Shown piece after piece: positions 34,827-42,392 of a stretch of DNA of 64,000 nucleotides; the stretch's first letter is position 1, and the number at the start of each line of letters is the position of its first letter. The position numbers were made by a program, and so were the translations under genes. Source of the DNA: Shouchella rhizosphaerae (lineage in GTDB: Bacteria; Bacillota; Bacilli; Bacillales; Bacillaceae_D). Under the pieces are notes generated by a model. The model saw only the letters and a list, made by a program, of their open reading frames with translations. It ran no database searches and was not told the origin of the DNA. Location: assembly GCF_900142675.1 (NCBI RefSeq), contig NZ_FRBS01000001.1, positions 868,001 to 932,000 of the forward strand, written 5' to 3'.

Positions 34827-35717
34827 TTATCGCGATTGGATTGTCGCCAGCGCCTGGTCAACCACCGCTTTTTCCTGATCGTTCACAGGGGCAAGAGGGG
34901 GTTTTACTTCGCCAACGTCAATGCCGTTTTTGTTAAGCGCATACTTTACACACGCTGGATTTGGAGCTAGGAAAAGAGCTTGCATGACAGGCAACAGCTT
35001 ACGGTGCATCATTGCCGCTTTCCCATTTTCCCCTGCCTGAAACGCACCAATCATCGCTTGCATTTCCTTGCCAATCAGATGGGAGGCAACAGAAACGATC
35101 CCATCACCGCCAATCGCTAAAATTGGGAGTGTCATGCTGTCGTCACCACTGTAAACAGCAAATGAGGCTGGCGTATGCTCGATGATGGCCGCAATTTGTT
35201 CTAAATTGCCACTTGCTTCTTTAATCGCTACGATATTGTTGACATTCGCGAGGGCAATCGTTGTTTCCGCCTCGAGGTTGACTCCCGTCCTGCCTGGAAC
35301 GTTGTACAGCATGACTGGCAAGTTTGTCTCGTTGGCAATTTCACTAAAATGGCAAAAAAGCCCTTGTTGCGACGGTTTATTGTAATACGGGGTGACAAGC
35401 ATAACACCGTCGACGCCTGTCTTTTCCGCCGCCTTTGTTAGCTCAACCGAAGCATGCGTATCATTGGAACCTGTGCCAGCCACGACGGCTGCGCGCCCGT
35501 TGGCCTGTTTGACACAAAAAGCAAACAGCTCTAATTTTTCTTCCTTGGACAGCAGCGGTGATTCTCCGGTTGTCCCGGCTACAATGAGAACATCCGTTCC
35601 GTTTTCAATCAAATGCTCGATAAGCTGTTCTGTCTGCTGATAATCAATTGCACCCGTTGATTGAAACGGCGTTACCATAGCTGTCCACACTGGGCCGTAT
35701 TTTCCTGTTGGTTTCAC
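34827..35717 (-). CDS. dapA: 4-hydroxy-tetrahydrodipicolinate synthase
   Basis: DapA condenses pyruvate with aspartate semialdehyde, the first committed step to diaminopimelate, lysine and dipicolinate. The 296-residue TIM-barrel protein has the substrate motif AGTTGESP (about residues 47-54), the Tyr in MLYNVPGRTG and the Schiff-base Lys in VAIKEASGN (about residue 166). The start is GTG at 35717 with GGAGGGGGC. It is the last gene of the cluster dpaA-dpaB-asd-dapG-dapA, 25 bp after dapG, so the enzyme making the dipicolinate precursor is expressed with the synthase that uses its product. Confidence 0.97.
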   Translation of the reverse strand: MKPTGKYGPVWTAMVTPFQSTGAIDYQQTEQLIEHLIENGTDVLIVAGTTGESPLLSKEEKLELFAFCVKQANGRAAVVAGTGSNDTHASVELTKAAEKTGVDGVMLVTPYYNKPSQQGLFCHFSEIANETNLPVMLYNVPGRTGVNLEAETTIALANVNNIVAIKEASGNLEQIAAIIEHTPASFAVYSGDDSMTLPILAIGGDGIVSVASHLIGKEMQAMIGAFQAGENGKAAMMHRKLLPVMQALFLAPNPACVKYALNKNGIDVGEVKPPLAPVNDQEKAVVDQALATIQSR

Positions 35718-35742
35718 ATGCGCCCCCTCCGTTTATGGGAAA

Positions 35743-36960
35743 TTACACAGTTGTCGCTTCACTGAGCTGAAACATTTTGTGCAGAGCATTCACTGCCTTT
35801 TTCATATCTTCATTTTTGACCAACACCCAAATCGTTGTATGGGAATCTGCCGATTGCAAAATTTGTACATTCTCGCCACTTAAGGCGCTGACAATTTTCG
35901 CTGCAACGCCAGGTACACCGCTCATTCCTGCTCCCACAGCGGACACTTTCGCGCACCCGCGCCGAAGCTCGGGCGTGTATCCAAGATGCTCAAGCACTTG
36001 TTTTGCTTTATCTGCCGCCTCATCACTGACAGTATAGGTCACCCCACTTGGGCTAATGTTAATAAAGTCTACGCTAATCTTAGCTTGGGCCATCGACTTA
36101 AACACATTTTCCTGTAAGTCAAGCTGACCTTCTTTTGCAGCAACTTTGATTTGCGTCACATTTGCCACATGGGCAATCCCTGTAATCATCCGTTCGTTGA
36201 CATCCATTGAATGGGAAGCGCCAAGGGCAGTAACGAGCGTCCCTTCGTTGTCTGAGTAAGTGGAGCGAATCCGGATCGGAATTTTCGCTTGCATGGCAAT
36301 TTCCACCGCACGAGGGTGGATGACTTTTGCGCCTTGGTACGCCATGTTGCAAATTTCATTGTAAGACATGGCTTCCAATGCTCTCGCATCGCTGACAATT
36401 CGAGGATCAGCCGTCATAACACCTTCTACATCGGTAAAAATGTCAACCCACTCTGCGTGAAGAGCTGCTCCCAGAGCTGTTGCCGATGTATCGCTCGCAC
36501 CGCGGCCGAGCGTCGTTACATCGCCGCTTTTCGACTGTCCTTGAAAACCGGCAACAACGACGACATCTTCTGTCTCTAGCTTTTTAAGCAAATGCTCGCA
36601 TTTCATTTCTTTAATTTTCGCATTGCCGAACTCCTCGTTTGTACGGAATCCTGCTTTTGCCCCGTTCATGGCTGTCGCTTGGACACCATGTGCATTGAGG
36701 AGGTCTGAAAACACAACCGCTGAAATCGTCTCGCCACAAGAAACGAGTAGGTCTTGTTCCCGCTTCGTGATGCGGGATTTGCTAACGAGGCTAAGCAGCG
36801 TATCGGTTGCATAAGGATCGCCTTTTCTGCCCATCGCTGAGACAACAACGACAACTTTGTAGCCATCATTGACTGCTTTTTGAACATGGCGTACTGCTTG
36901 CAGCCTCGATTCGTCCGTTTTTACAGATGTACCGCCAAATTTCTGGATAATGATTTTCAT
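35743..36960 (-). CDS. dapG: Aspartokinase I (diaminopimelate-sensitive type)
   Basis: Aspartokinase phosphorylates aspartate at the entry of the aspartate family pathway. The 405-residue protein has the N-terminal kinase signature KFGGTSV, then RGASDTSA and FTDVEGVMTADPR, and two C-terminal ACT domains (about residues 265-400). By synteny with asd and dapA it is the DapG class, inhibited by diaminopimelate in B. subtilis. The long frame begins 69 bp earlier inside the end of asd; ATG at 36960 gives the family N-terminus KIIIQKFGG, though its ribosome site (GTGAGTGA) is weak. It lies 11 bp after asd. Confidence 0.96.
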   Translation of the reverse strand: MKIIIQKFGGTSVKTDESRLQAVRHVQKAVNDGYKVVVVVSAMGRKGDPYATDTLLSLVSKSRITKREQDLLVSCGETISAVVFSDLLNAHGVQATAMNGAKAGFRTNEEFGNAKIKEMKCEHLLKKLETEDVVVVAGFQGQSKSGDVTTLGRGASDTSATALGAALHAEWVDIFTDVEGVMTADPRIVSDARALEAMSYNEICNMAYQGAKVIHPRAVEIAMQAKIPIRIRSTYSDNEGTLVTALGASHSMDVNERMITGIAHVANVTQIKVAAKEGQLDLQENVFKSMAQAKISVDFINISPSGVTYTVSDEAADKAKQVLEHLGYTPELRRGCAKVSAVGAGMSGVPGVAAKIVSALSGENVQILQSADSHTTIWVLVKNEDMKKAVNALHKMFQLSEATTV

Positions 36961-36971
36961 GTTTGATTCAC

Positions 36972-38024
36972 TCACTTGTTCAATAGGTTCAGCTTGATGA
37001 GGCTTTCGGCGATTTGCACAGAATTCCAAGCTGCCCCTTTTAAAAGATTGTCAGACACAACCCAAGCATGGTAGCCATTGTCACGATCTAAGTCGCGGCG
37101 CACTCTGCCGACAAATACGTCGTTTTTGCCAACCGCATTTGTGACGAGGGGGTAAAGCTGTTCTGCTGGGTTGTCTTGGAGTGTAATGCCTGGCGCTTCG
37201 CTTAGCAAAGCTTGGATTTCTTTTACGCTTGCTCCAGACTGCTCCGTTTCGAAGTAGATCGATTCTGAGTGGCCCGTTTCAATCGGCAAACGCACGCATG
37301 TAGCAGCCACTTCAAGTTCAGGCATGTGCATGATCTTCTTCGTTTCATTGATCATTTTCATTTCCTCGAACGTATAGCCATTGTCTTGGAACACGTCAAT
37401 TTGCGGAATCGCGTTAAAGGCAATTTGGTAATGGCGCTTCTCTTTCGCGACCGGCAGCACTTCTGCTGTTGCTTCTTTCCCGTCCAAAATAGCCCGTGTT
37501 TGCTTTTCCATTTCCTCGACTGCTTCAAGCCCTGCCCCTGAAACGGCTTGGTATGTGGACACGATCACTTTCTTTAATCCAAGCTTTTTGCGGATCGGCT
37601 CCAACGCGACTACCATTTGGATCGTGGAACAATTTGGATTGGCAATCACACCTTGGTGATTGCGCAAATCGCTTTCATTGACTTCAGGCACGACAAGGGG
37701 CACGTCAGTATCCATCCGAAATGCACTCGTGTTGTCGACGCAAACAGCTCCGCGCTTAATCGCTTCAGGGACAAGCGCTTTCGAAACTGAACCGCCTGCC
37801 GAGAAAAGGGCTAATTGTACACCTTGAAACGACTCAGGCGTCGCCTCTTCGACTGTATAAGATTGGCCTTTAAACGTTATTTGTTTTCCAGCCGAACGTT
37901 TCGATGAAAGGAGCTTTAGGCTCTTAATTGGAAAATCACGTTGTTCTAATGTTTTCAGCATTTGCTGGCCGACTGCGCCGGTTGCCCCGACGACAGCGAC
38001 GTCAAAATGTTGTTGTTCGTTCAT
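36972..38024 (-). CDS. asd: Aspartate-semialdehyde dehydrogenase
   Basis: Asd reduces aspartyl phosphate, the product of aspartokinase, to aspartate semialdehyde, the DapA substrate. The 350-residue protein has the NADP-binding [11 protein letters not shown] near residue 13, the active-site Cys in NPNCSTIQ (about residue 130) and the general-base His in [10 protein letters not shown]. Length and motifs are normal. ATG at 38024 follows GGGAGG. It lies between dpaB (93-bp gap with a small hairpin) and dapG (11 bp), as in B. subtilis. Confidence 0.97.
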   Translation of the reverse strand: MNEQQHFDVAVVGATGAVGQQMLKTLEQRDFPIKSLKLLSSKRSAGKQITFKGQSYTVEEATPESFQGVQLALFSAGGSVSKALVPEAIKRGAVCVDNTSAFRMDTDVPLVVPEVNESDLRNHQGVIANPNCSTIQMVVALEPIRKKLGLKKVIVSTYQAVSGAGLEAVEEMEKQTRAILDGKEATAEVLPVAKEKRHYQIAFNAIPQIDVFQDNGYTFEEMKMINETKKIMHMPELEVAATCVRLPIETGHSESIYFETEQSGASVKEIQALLSEAPGITLQDNPAEQLYPLVTNAVGKNDVFVGRVRRDLDRDNGYHAWVVSDNLLKGAAWNSVQIAESLIKLNLLNK

Positions 38025-38116
38025 GGTTTCGTATCCTCCCTCAAAGTTCAGCTATCTATCTCTTATCCTCTACTAAACTTTACGGGATTTCCCGACGATA
38101 CGCAACTGTCCAAAGC

Positions 38117-38698
38117 CTATTTTTGTACAAGAACAGGCTGAAGTTGGTTGCCGTGCATGGCTGCTTCAGCTGCTGGAATGAGTTGATCCATATGGGCTAC
38201 AAGGGAATTCGGCTTTTTCACATGGTCATCTTGGCCATATGGAATAAAGTAAATATTTTTTGTTGCCATTAAGCGCATAATGTTAACGCCGTTCAATCCA
38301 AGGCCATCGTTGGTAGAAATTCCAAGCAAGACAGGCTTGCCGTTACGCAATGTCGCTTTAGCCCCCATAAGTACAGGGTTATCTGTCATCGCATTCGCAA
38401 ATTTAGAAATCGAATTTCCTGTCATCGGGGCAATAATCATTAAATCGAGAGGGGTTTTCGGCCCAAAGGGCTCTGCTTTGACCATCGAATTGACAAATGG
38501 CTCAGAAGTGATCGTTTGCAGCCGTTTCATCCAATCCCCACTGTCGCCGAACTTGGTGTCTGTCGTCTCTACTGTATAGGTTAAAAAAGGGGTGACTTTC
38601 GCGCCGAGCTCAACCAAATTCTCGATTTGCGGATAAACAGCGTCAAATGTGCAATGTGAGCCAGTCAGGCCAAACCCTATATGTTTGCCTTTAAGCAT
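38117..38698 (-). CDS. dpaB: Dipicolinate synthase subunit B (SpoVFB)
   Basis: DpaB is the flavoprotein-like subunit of dipicolinate synthase, which makes the Ca-chelating spore-core metabolite from dihydrodipicolinate in the mother cell. The 193-residue product has the flavoprotein fold seen in HFCD-type enzymes: GKHIGFGLTGSHCTF at the start and IIAPMTGNSISKFANAMTD mid-protein. AAGGAG precedes ATG at 38698; a longer frame of 16 extra residues has no support. It follows dpaA by 16 bp, so the two subunits should be made together. Confidence 0.96.
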   Translation of the reverse strand: MLKGKHIGFGLTGSHCTFDAVYPQIENLVELGAKVTPFLTYTVETTDTKFGDSGDWMKRLQTITSEPFVNSMVKAEPFGPKTPLDLMIIAPMTGNSISKFANAMTDNPVLMGAKATLRNGKPVLLGISTNDGLGLNGVNIMRLMATKNIYFIPYGQDDHVKKPNSLVAHMDQLIPAAEAAMHGNQLQPVLVQK

Positions 38699-38714
38699 CG
38701 CGCACGCTCCTTCG

Positions 38715-39599
38715 TTATGATTGTGTTTGTTCATGAAGCAAATCACTTAAAACATTTGCTAAAATCTTGCCTGCTGTTTTCGGGGCGACCATGCCTGGAA
38801 GACCAGGAACGAGCATGGCTTTCAAGCCTCTTTTTTTGGCGTACGCAAAATCGACGCCACCAGGTTTTGAGGCCAAGTCAAGGACAAAAGCATGTTGTGG
38901 TAATTCGGCGAGGACGTCAGATGTGACAATTTTAGCTGGAATGGTATTGATTACGAGATCGATGTTTTTTAACGTTTCTTTTAGTGCAGTAAGGGGAAAT
39001 GGCTCGACTCCGAGTTCGAAGGCACGGGCGAGCAATGCCGTTTCCTTTGCACCGACAAAAACGCTCGCACCAAGGGCATGGAATGTGCGGGCAATGGTCA
39101 TGCCGATGCGGCCAAGGCCGAGCACCGCCACTTTCGCATGGTGGATCGTATGGTCTGTATGCTGGATCGCCAGCATGACTGCGCCTTCAGCTGTCGGAAT
39201 CGAGTTGTAAATCGCCACATCATCGCGATCCATTAATAGGACAATTTTACACTTTGCTTTTGCAGCCAATTTTTCTAATCGGTCTGTTGAAATGCCTGTA
39301 TAAATCGTGCAATGGTCGGGCGTTTCATTTAAGTAAGCGGCTTTCAACTTTAATTGCTGGTTTGAGAAAACGCTGGCAATGAGGCCATCATTGGACATGC
39401 CGCCCACCGGCAACAAAATCGCATCCACTGTCGACCACTCGATATCAGGCAACTCTTGCTTGCTTGCGCCAATGAAGCCATCATTTAACTGTTCAAAACC
39501 AACAAGGGAAATTTTTGCGTCAAGTGCCGATAATTTGCGAATGATCTCAAGCTGGCGTGCATCGCCGCCAATCATGACCACATGGGTTCCAGTGAGCAT
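38715..39599 (-). CDS. dpaA: Dipicolinate synthase subunit A (SpoVFA)
   Basis: DpaA is the NAD(P)-dependent dehydrogenase subunit of dipicolinate synthase. The 294-residue protein has an N-terminal family domain (VVMIGGDARQLEII) and a C-terminal Rossmann domain with VLGLGRIGMTIA near residue 157. ATG at 39599 is preceded by AAAGGAGG. It is first in the dpaA-dpaB-asd-dapG-dapA cluster. A sigma-K-like promoter is seen upstream; in B. subtilis the spoVF operon is transcribed by sigma-K in the mother cell, so the downstream dap genes could be boosted in sporulation. Confidence 0.97.
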   Translation of the reverse strand: MLTGTHVVMIGGDARQLEIIRKLSALDAKISLVGFEQLNDGFIGASKQELPDIEWSTVDAILLPVGGMSNDGLIASVFSNQQLKLKAAYLNETPDHCTIYTGISTDRLEKLAAKAKCKIVLLMDRDDVAIYNSIPTAEGAVMLAIQHTDHTIHHAKVAVLGLGRIGMTIARTFHALGASVFVGAKETALLARAFELGVEPFPLTALKETLKNIDLVINTIPAKIVTSDVLAELPQHAFVLDLASKPGGVDFAYAKKRGLKAMLVPGLPGMVAPKTAGKILANVLSDLLHEQTQS

Positions 39600-39629
39600 G
39601 CTGATCCTCCTTTTATGCGTTGCTTCTTT

Positions 39630-39660
39630 TAAAGCATATGACTAAGTGAACCAATCGGTG
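39630..39660 (-). promoter_or_regulatory. Candidate sigma-K promoter of dpaA
   Basis: On the minus strand CACC (39657-39660) is followed after 16 bp by CATATGCTTTA (39630-39640), close to the sigma-K consensus (mACm, N16, CATAnnnTA) but with TT for the last TA. Confidence 0.45.
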
Positions 39661-39671
39661 CAGACACAAAA

Positions 39672-39693
39672 AAAGCTTGCAAATGCAAGCTTT
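39672..39693 (-). terminator. Terminator after ymxH
   Basis: AAAGCTTG pairs with CAAGCTTT around a 6-nt loop (stem can extend to 10 bp), followed on the minus strand by TTTTTTTG. It lies about 77 nt beyond the ymxH stop. Confidence 0.8.
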
Positions 39694-39708
39694 CAACGGT
39701 AGGCAAAC

Positions 39709-39725
39709 AACGACGTATGCGAGCG
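39709..39725. repeat. Recurring 3'-UTR element, copy C (inner part, inverted)
   Basis: These 17 bp are the reverse complement of 8225-8241 with a single mismatch. They also lie between a stop codon (ymxH) and its terminator hairpin. The flank GGTAGGCAAAC (39698-39708) is in the same orientation as the flank of copy A, so only the core is inverted. Confidence 0.45.
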
Positions 39726-39769
39726 TCTCTCTGCCTTATTGAGGCGGTCGCCAAAGGCAACCACCATCC

Positions 39770-40000
39770 TTATGTTTCAATAATAATCATGTCTTGGCCG
39801 ATTTTTTTAATTTGCTGCCAATAAACCGTTACTTCTTTGTCTTTGCGGTTTAATTGGTACCAGCGGCTCGTCGGGACAACAAAGGCGTGAATTTCCCCGG
39901 TGTGCTCGTCAAACAGCACATCGGTCTGTCCCAAAACACCAAGACGTTCGCCTTTCTCAAAATCAATGATTTCTTTGTTAGCAATTTCACTTAGCCGCAA
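39770..40000 (-). CDS. ymxH: YlmC/YmxH family PRC-barrel sporulation protein
   Basis: This small protein (76 residues) has a PRC-barrel-like fold; LRLSEIANKEIIDFEKGERLG is the family start. YlmC/YmxH proteins are widespread in spore formers and of unknown biochemical role. An ATG/GTG pair lies immediately after the AAGAGG box, too close to be used; TTG at 40000 has 8-nt spacing and gives the usual N-terminus, so it is preferred. It follows mlpA by 47 bp, as in B. subtilis ymxG-ymxH. Confidence 0.85.
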   Translation of the reverse strand: MRLSEIANKEIIDFEKGERLGVLGQTDVLFDEHTGEIHAFVVPTSRWYQLNRKDKEVTVYWQQIKKIGQDMIIIET

Positions 40001-40047
40001 GCCCATCACCTCTTATTCCAATGTATGTACGTCGGAAAGAAAGTAGA

Positions 40048-41292
40048 CTAGTTGCTGAAAATCGTTGACGGCATTGTTTCGCTTGAGGCGACAAGTGAAA
40101 CAGCCGGCGTATCCCGAAGGAGCTGGCTAGCTAGATCGTTGACCATCTCCAAACTGACAGCATTAATATCCGCGATCAACTCGTCTAATGTTTTATGTTC
40201 TTGTAAAAGCAATTCATTTTTTCCATTTCGTGTCATGCGGCTGCTTGTGCTTTCAAGCCCAAGCATAATGCTGCCTTTGAGCTGCTCTTTGCCATTTTCC
40301 AACTCTTTTTTGCTAAGGCCTTCTGCACGCACCGCTTTCGTTACTTCTGCGAGAGCTTCCGTTAACTTTGGCAACTGTGCCATTTGCGTACCTGCATAAA
40401 TGGTAAGCGTACCAATTTGTTCATACGAAGAATGATAGGAGAAAACAGAATAGCATAAGCCTTGTTCTTCGCGAATCGTTTGGAATAAACGGCTCGACAT
40501 GCTGCCGCCAAGGGCATTGTTTAGCAAAATCAGCCCAAATGAACGGTTTGAACCAATTTCCAGGCCAGGGTAGGCTAAACATAGATGTGCTTGCTCAGAA
40601 TCTTTCTGGCGATATTTCACTGTCGGCGAGAAAGTCGCTGTTGGCACAGCAAACGGTTCCGGTGCTCGTTTCACACGGGAAAAGGTTTGTCTGATTTGCT
40701 CAAGCAACGCATCGTCAAAATGGCCGCAAACCGACACGACTACTCGTTCACCTGCGTAGAAACGCTTCATGTAATCACTGATTTGCTGACGGCTAAATGT
40801 TTGGAGCGTGTCTTCTGTGCCAAGAATAGGGTTCGCTAGCGAGGAACGGCCAAAAACAGCTTGACTAAGCAAATCGTGGACGAGGTCGTCTGGCGTGTCC
40901 TCCACCATTTTGATTTCTTCGAGCACCACTTTTTTCTCACGCTCTATTTCTGTTTTATCAAAAATAGAGTCAAAAAACATATCTTGTAGTACATCAAGGG
41001 CCAAAGCAGCATGCTCATCTAGCACTTTAGCATAGTAGCATGTGTATTCTTTTGCCGTAAACGCATTGACCTGTCCGCCAATGCGGTCAAACGCTTCTGC
41101 GATTTGTTTGGCTGAACGCGTTTTTGTTCCTTTAAACAACATATGTTCAATAAAATGGGAAATGCCATTTTCCTCATTTGATTCATTGCGGGAGCCTGTT
41201 TTTACCCAGATGCCAATCGCAACAGACCGAATGGCCTCGTTGGCTTCCGCAATAATGCGCACGCCGTTGTCCAGCGTCTCTTTTTTAATCAC
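40048..41292 (-). CDS. mlpA: M16 zinc peptidase MlpA (YmxG), processing-peptidase type
   Basis: This protein of about 414 residues resembles the mitochondrial processing peptidase beta subunit. It has the zinc motif HFIEH (His46, Glu49, His50 from the chosen start), the RIGGQVNAFTAKEYTCYYAKVL segment and the LGGSMSSRLFQTIREEQGL segment of the second half. GTG at 41292 follows GGGGGTA at 6 nt and matches the B. subtilis N-terminus (IKKETLDNGV); an ATG 15 bp upstream is the alternative. In B. subtilis MlpA affects extracellular protease production. It overlaps ylxY by 8 nt, so the two are coupled. Confidence 0.92.
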   Translation of the reverse strand: MIKKETLDNGVRIIAEANEAIRSVAIGIWVKTGSRNESNEENGISHFIEHMLFKGTKTRSAKQIAEAFDRIGGQVNAFTAKEYTCYYAKVLDEHAALALDVLQDMFFDSIFDKTEIEREKKVVLEEIKMVEDTPDDLVHDLLSQAVFGRSSLANPILGTEDTLQTFSRQQISDYMKRFYAGERVVVSVCGHFDDALLEQIRQTFSRVKRAPEPFAVPTATFSPTVKYRQKDSEQAHLCLAYPGLEIGSNRSFGLILLNNALGGSMSSRLFQTIREEQGLCYSVFSYHSSYEQIGTLTIYAGTQMAQLPKLTEALAEVTKAVRAEGLSKKELENGKEQLKGSIMLGLESTSSRMTRNGKNELLLQEHKTLDELIADINAVSLEMVNDLASQLLRDTPAVSLVASSETMPSTIFSN

Positions 41293-42286
41293 GTTTTGTA
41301 CCCCCATTGCTCTCAGCTGTCATTTTTGCGGCAATTCTTGTTTCATCCATTAAATCGCTAACAGTCCCGATCTGCAACTGTTTTTCTTGCATCCCTTGTA
41401 TAATCGCTTCCAGTCCTTTTGACGATGACTCTGTAGGATGCATCAACAACATCGAGCCTGCCTGCATTTGATTGACAACCCGTTCAACCATAACAGATGG
41501 TTCGGGCTTTTTCCAGTCAATTGTATCAACTGTCCATAAAATGGTACGCATATCATAGGCAGCGGCTCGTTCAACCACCAGTTGATTAAATTCGCCGCTT
41601 GGGGGAGCAAACCATTTTGGTGTGACATCCAGTGTTGCTTCAATTACTTCCGTCGTTTTTGTTAACTCTTCGTCTATTTCCGCCTTAGAGAGGGCATTCA
41701 TGTGAGGGTGCGAATAAGCATGGCTGCCAATCTCATGGCCTTCTTCTTTAATCATTACAGCAAGTTGTGGATTTTTTTTCACCCAGGATCCATCTAAAAA
41801 AAACGTCGCTTTGACATCATACTGCTGCAACACTTTTAACATATCAGGCAAATACTCATTTCCCCAGGCGACATTGATTAAAAAGCTAACCATCGGCTTT
41901 TCTTCGTGACCTTTATACGTCGGGGCTGGTGGCAAATCCTCAAGATGGACATCCGGTTTTGTTTCTTTAAAGACGAGTTTAGACTGGTTGAAACTTCCAG
42001 ACTCCTTCATTTTATTATAAGATTGTTCAATGTCGACCTCAAGCCCGTTATAACCTGGCAATGCTTTCCAGACTTTGTCAATGCGTGCGTTTGTTGCTGG
42101 AATCGCCACTTTTTCTGCATGCGCTTTAATTTGTTTTAACAACTCATTCTCTTCTGTATCTACATCTTCCGTTGCGTTTGTTTTCAAGGTGTCGATATAC
42201 TGAAGCGAAAATGGGTTTTGAATCGCGCCTATTGCCAGCACGACCATGACACCACACAAACAGAAGTGAAGCCATTTTTGTTTCAT
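41285..42286 (-). CDS. ylxY: YlxY polysaccharide deacetylase-like protein
   Basis: This 333-residue secreted or membrane-anchored protein has an N-terminal hydrophobic signal/anchor (about residues 7-25), a charged linker, then a NodB-type domain (about 130-315). Motif 2 is present (HEIGSHAYSHPHM) and a motif 3-like FAPPSGEFN follows, but the motif 1 Asp pair (TFDDG in active enzymes) is replaced by SFLINVAWGNE. It may therefore not deacetylate by the usual mechanism. ATG at 42286 follows AGGAGGGG. In B. subtilis ylxY is a sporulation-period gene next to pnp and mlpA; its substrate is unknown. Confidence 0.9.
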   Translation of the reverse strand: MKQKWLHFCLCGVMVVLAIGAIQNPFSLQYIDTLKTNATEDVDTEENELLKQIKAHAEKVAIPATNARIDKVWKALPGYNGLEVDIEQSYNKMKESGSFNQSKLVFKETKPDVHLEDLPPAPTYKGHEEKPMVSFLINVAWGNEYLPDMLKVLQQYDVKATFFLDGSWVKKNPQLAVMIKEEGHEIGSHAYSHPHMNALSKAEIDEELTKTTEVIEATLDVTPKWFAPPSGEFNQLVVERAAAYDMRTILWTVDTIDWKKPEPSVMVERVVNQMQAGSMLLMHPTESSSKGLEAIIQGMQEKQLQIGTVSDLMDETRIAAKMTAESNGGTKRD

Positions 42287-42360
42287 TGTGTCCCCTCCTG
42301 CTAGATACTTACTAGCATGTCTATGAGCAAATGAAGAGGACTAGACGTTTGACCATAAAA

Positions 42361-42387
42361 AAAGACTAGGAATTTTCCCCAGTCTTT
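42361..42387 (-). terminator. Terminator after pnp
   Basis: AAAGACT pairs with AGTCTTT, with further pairing inside the loop after one mismatch; TTTTTTT follows on the minus strand. It lies 6 nt past the pnp stop. Confidence 0.75.
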
Positions 42388-42392
42388 GTTTC

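Noticed and set aside
38083-38094. CGGG-ATTT-CCCG hairpin between dpaB and asd
   Set aside because: A 4-bp stem without a T-run is too weak to call a terminator.
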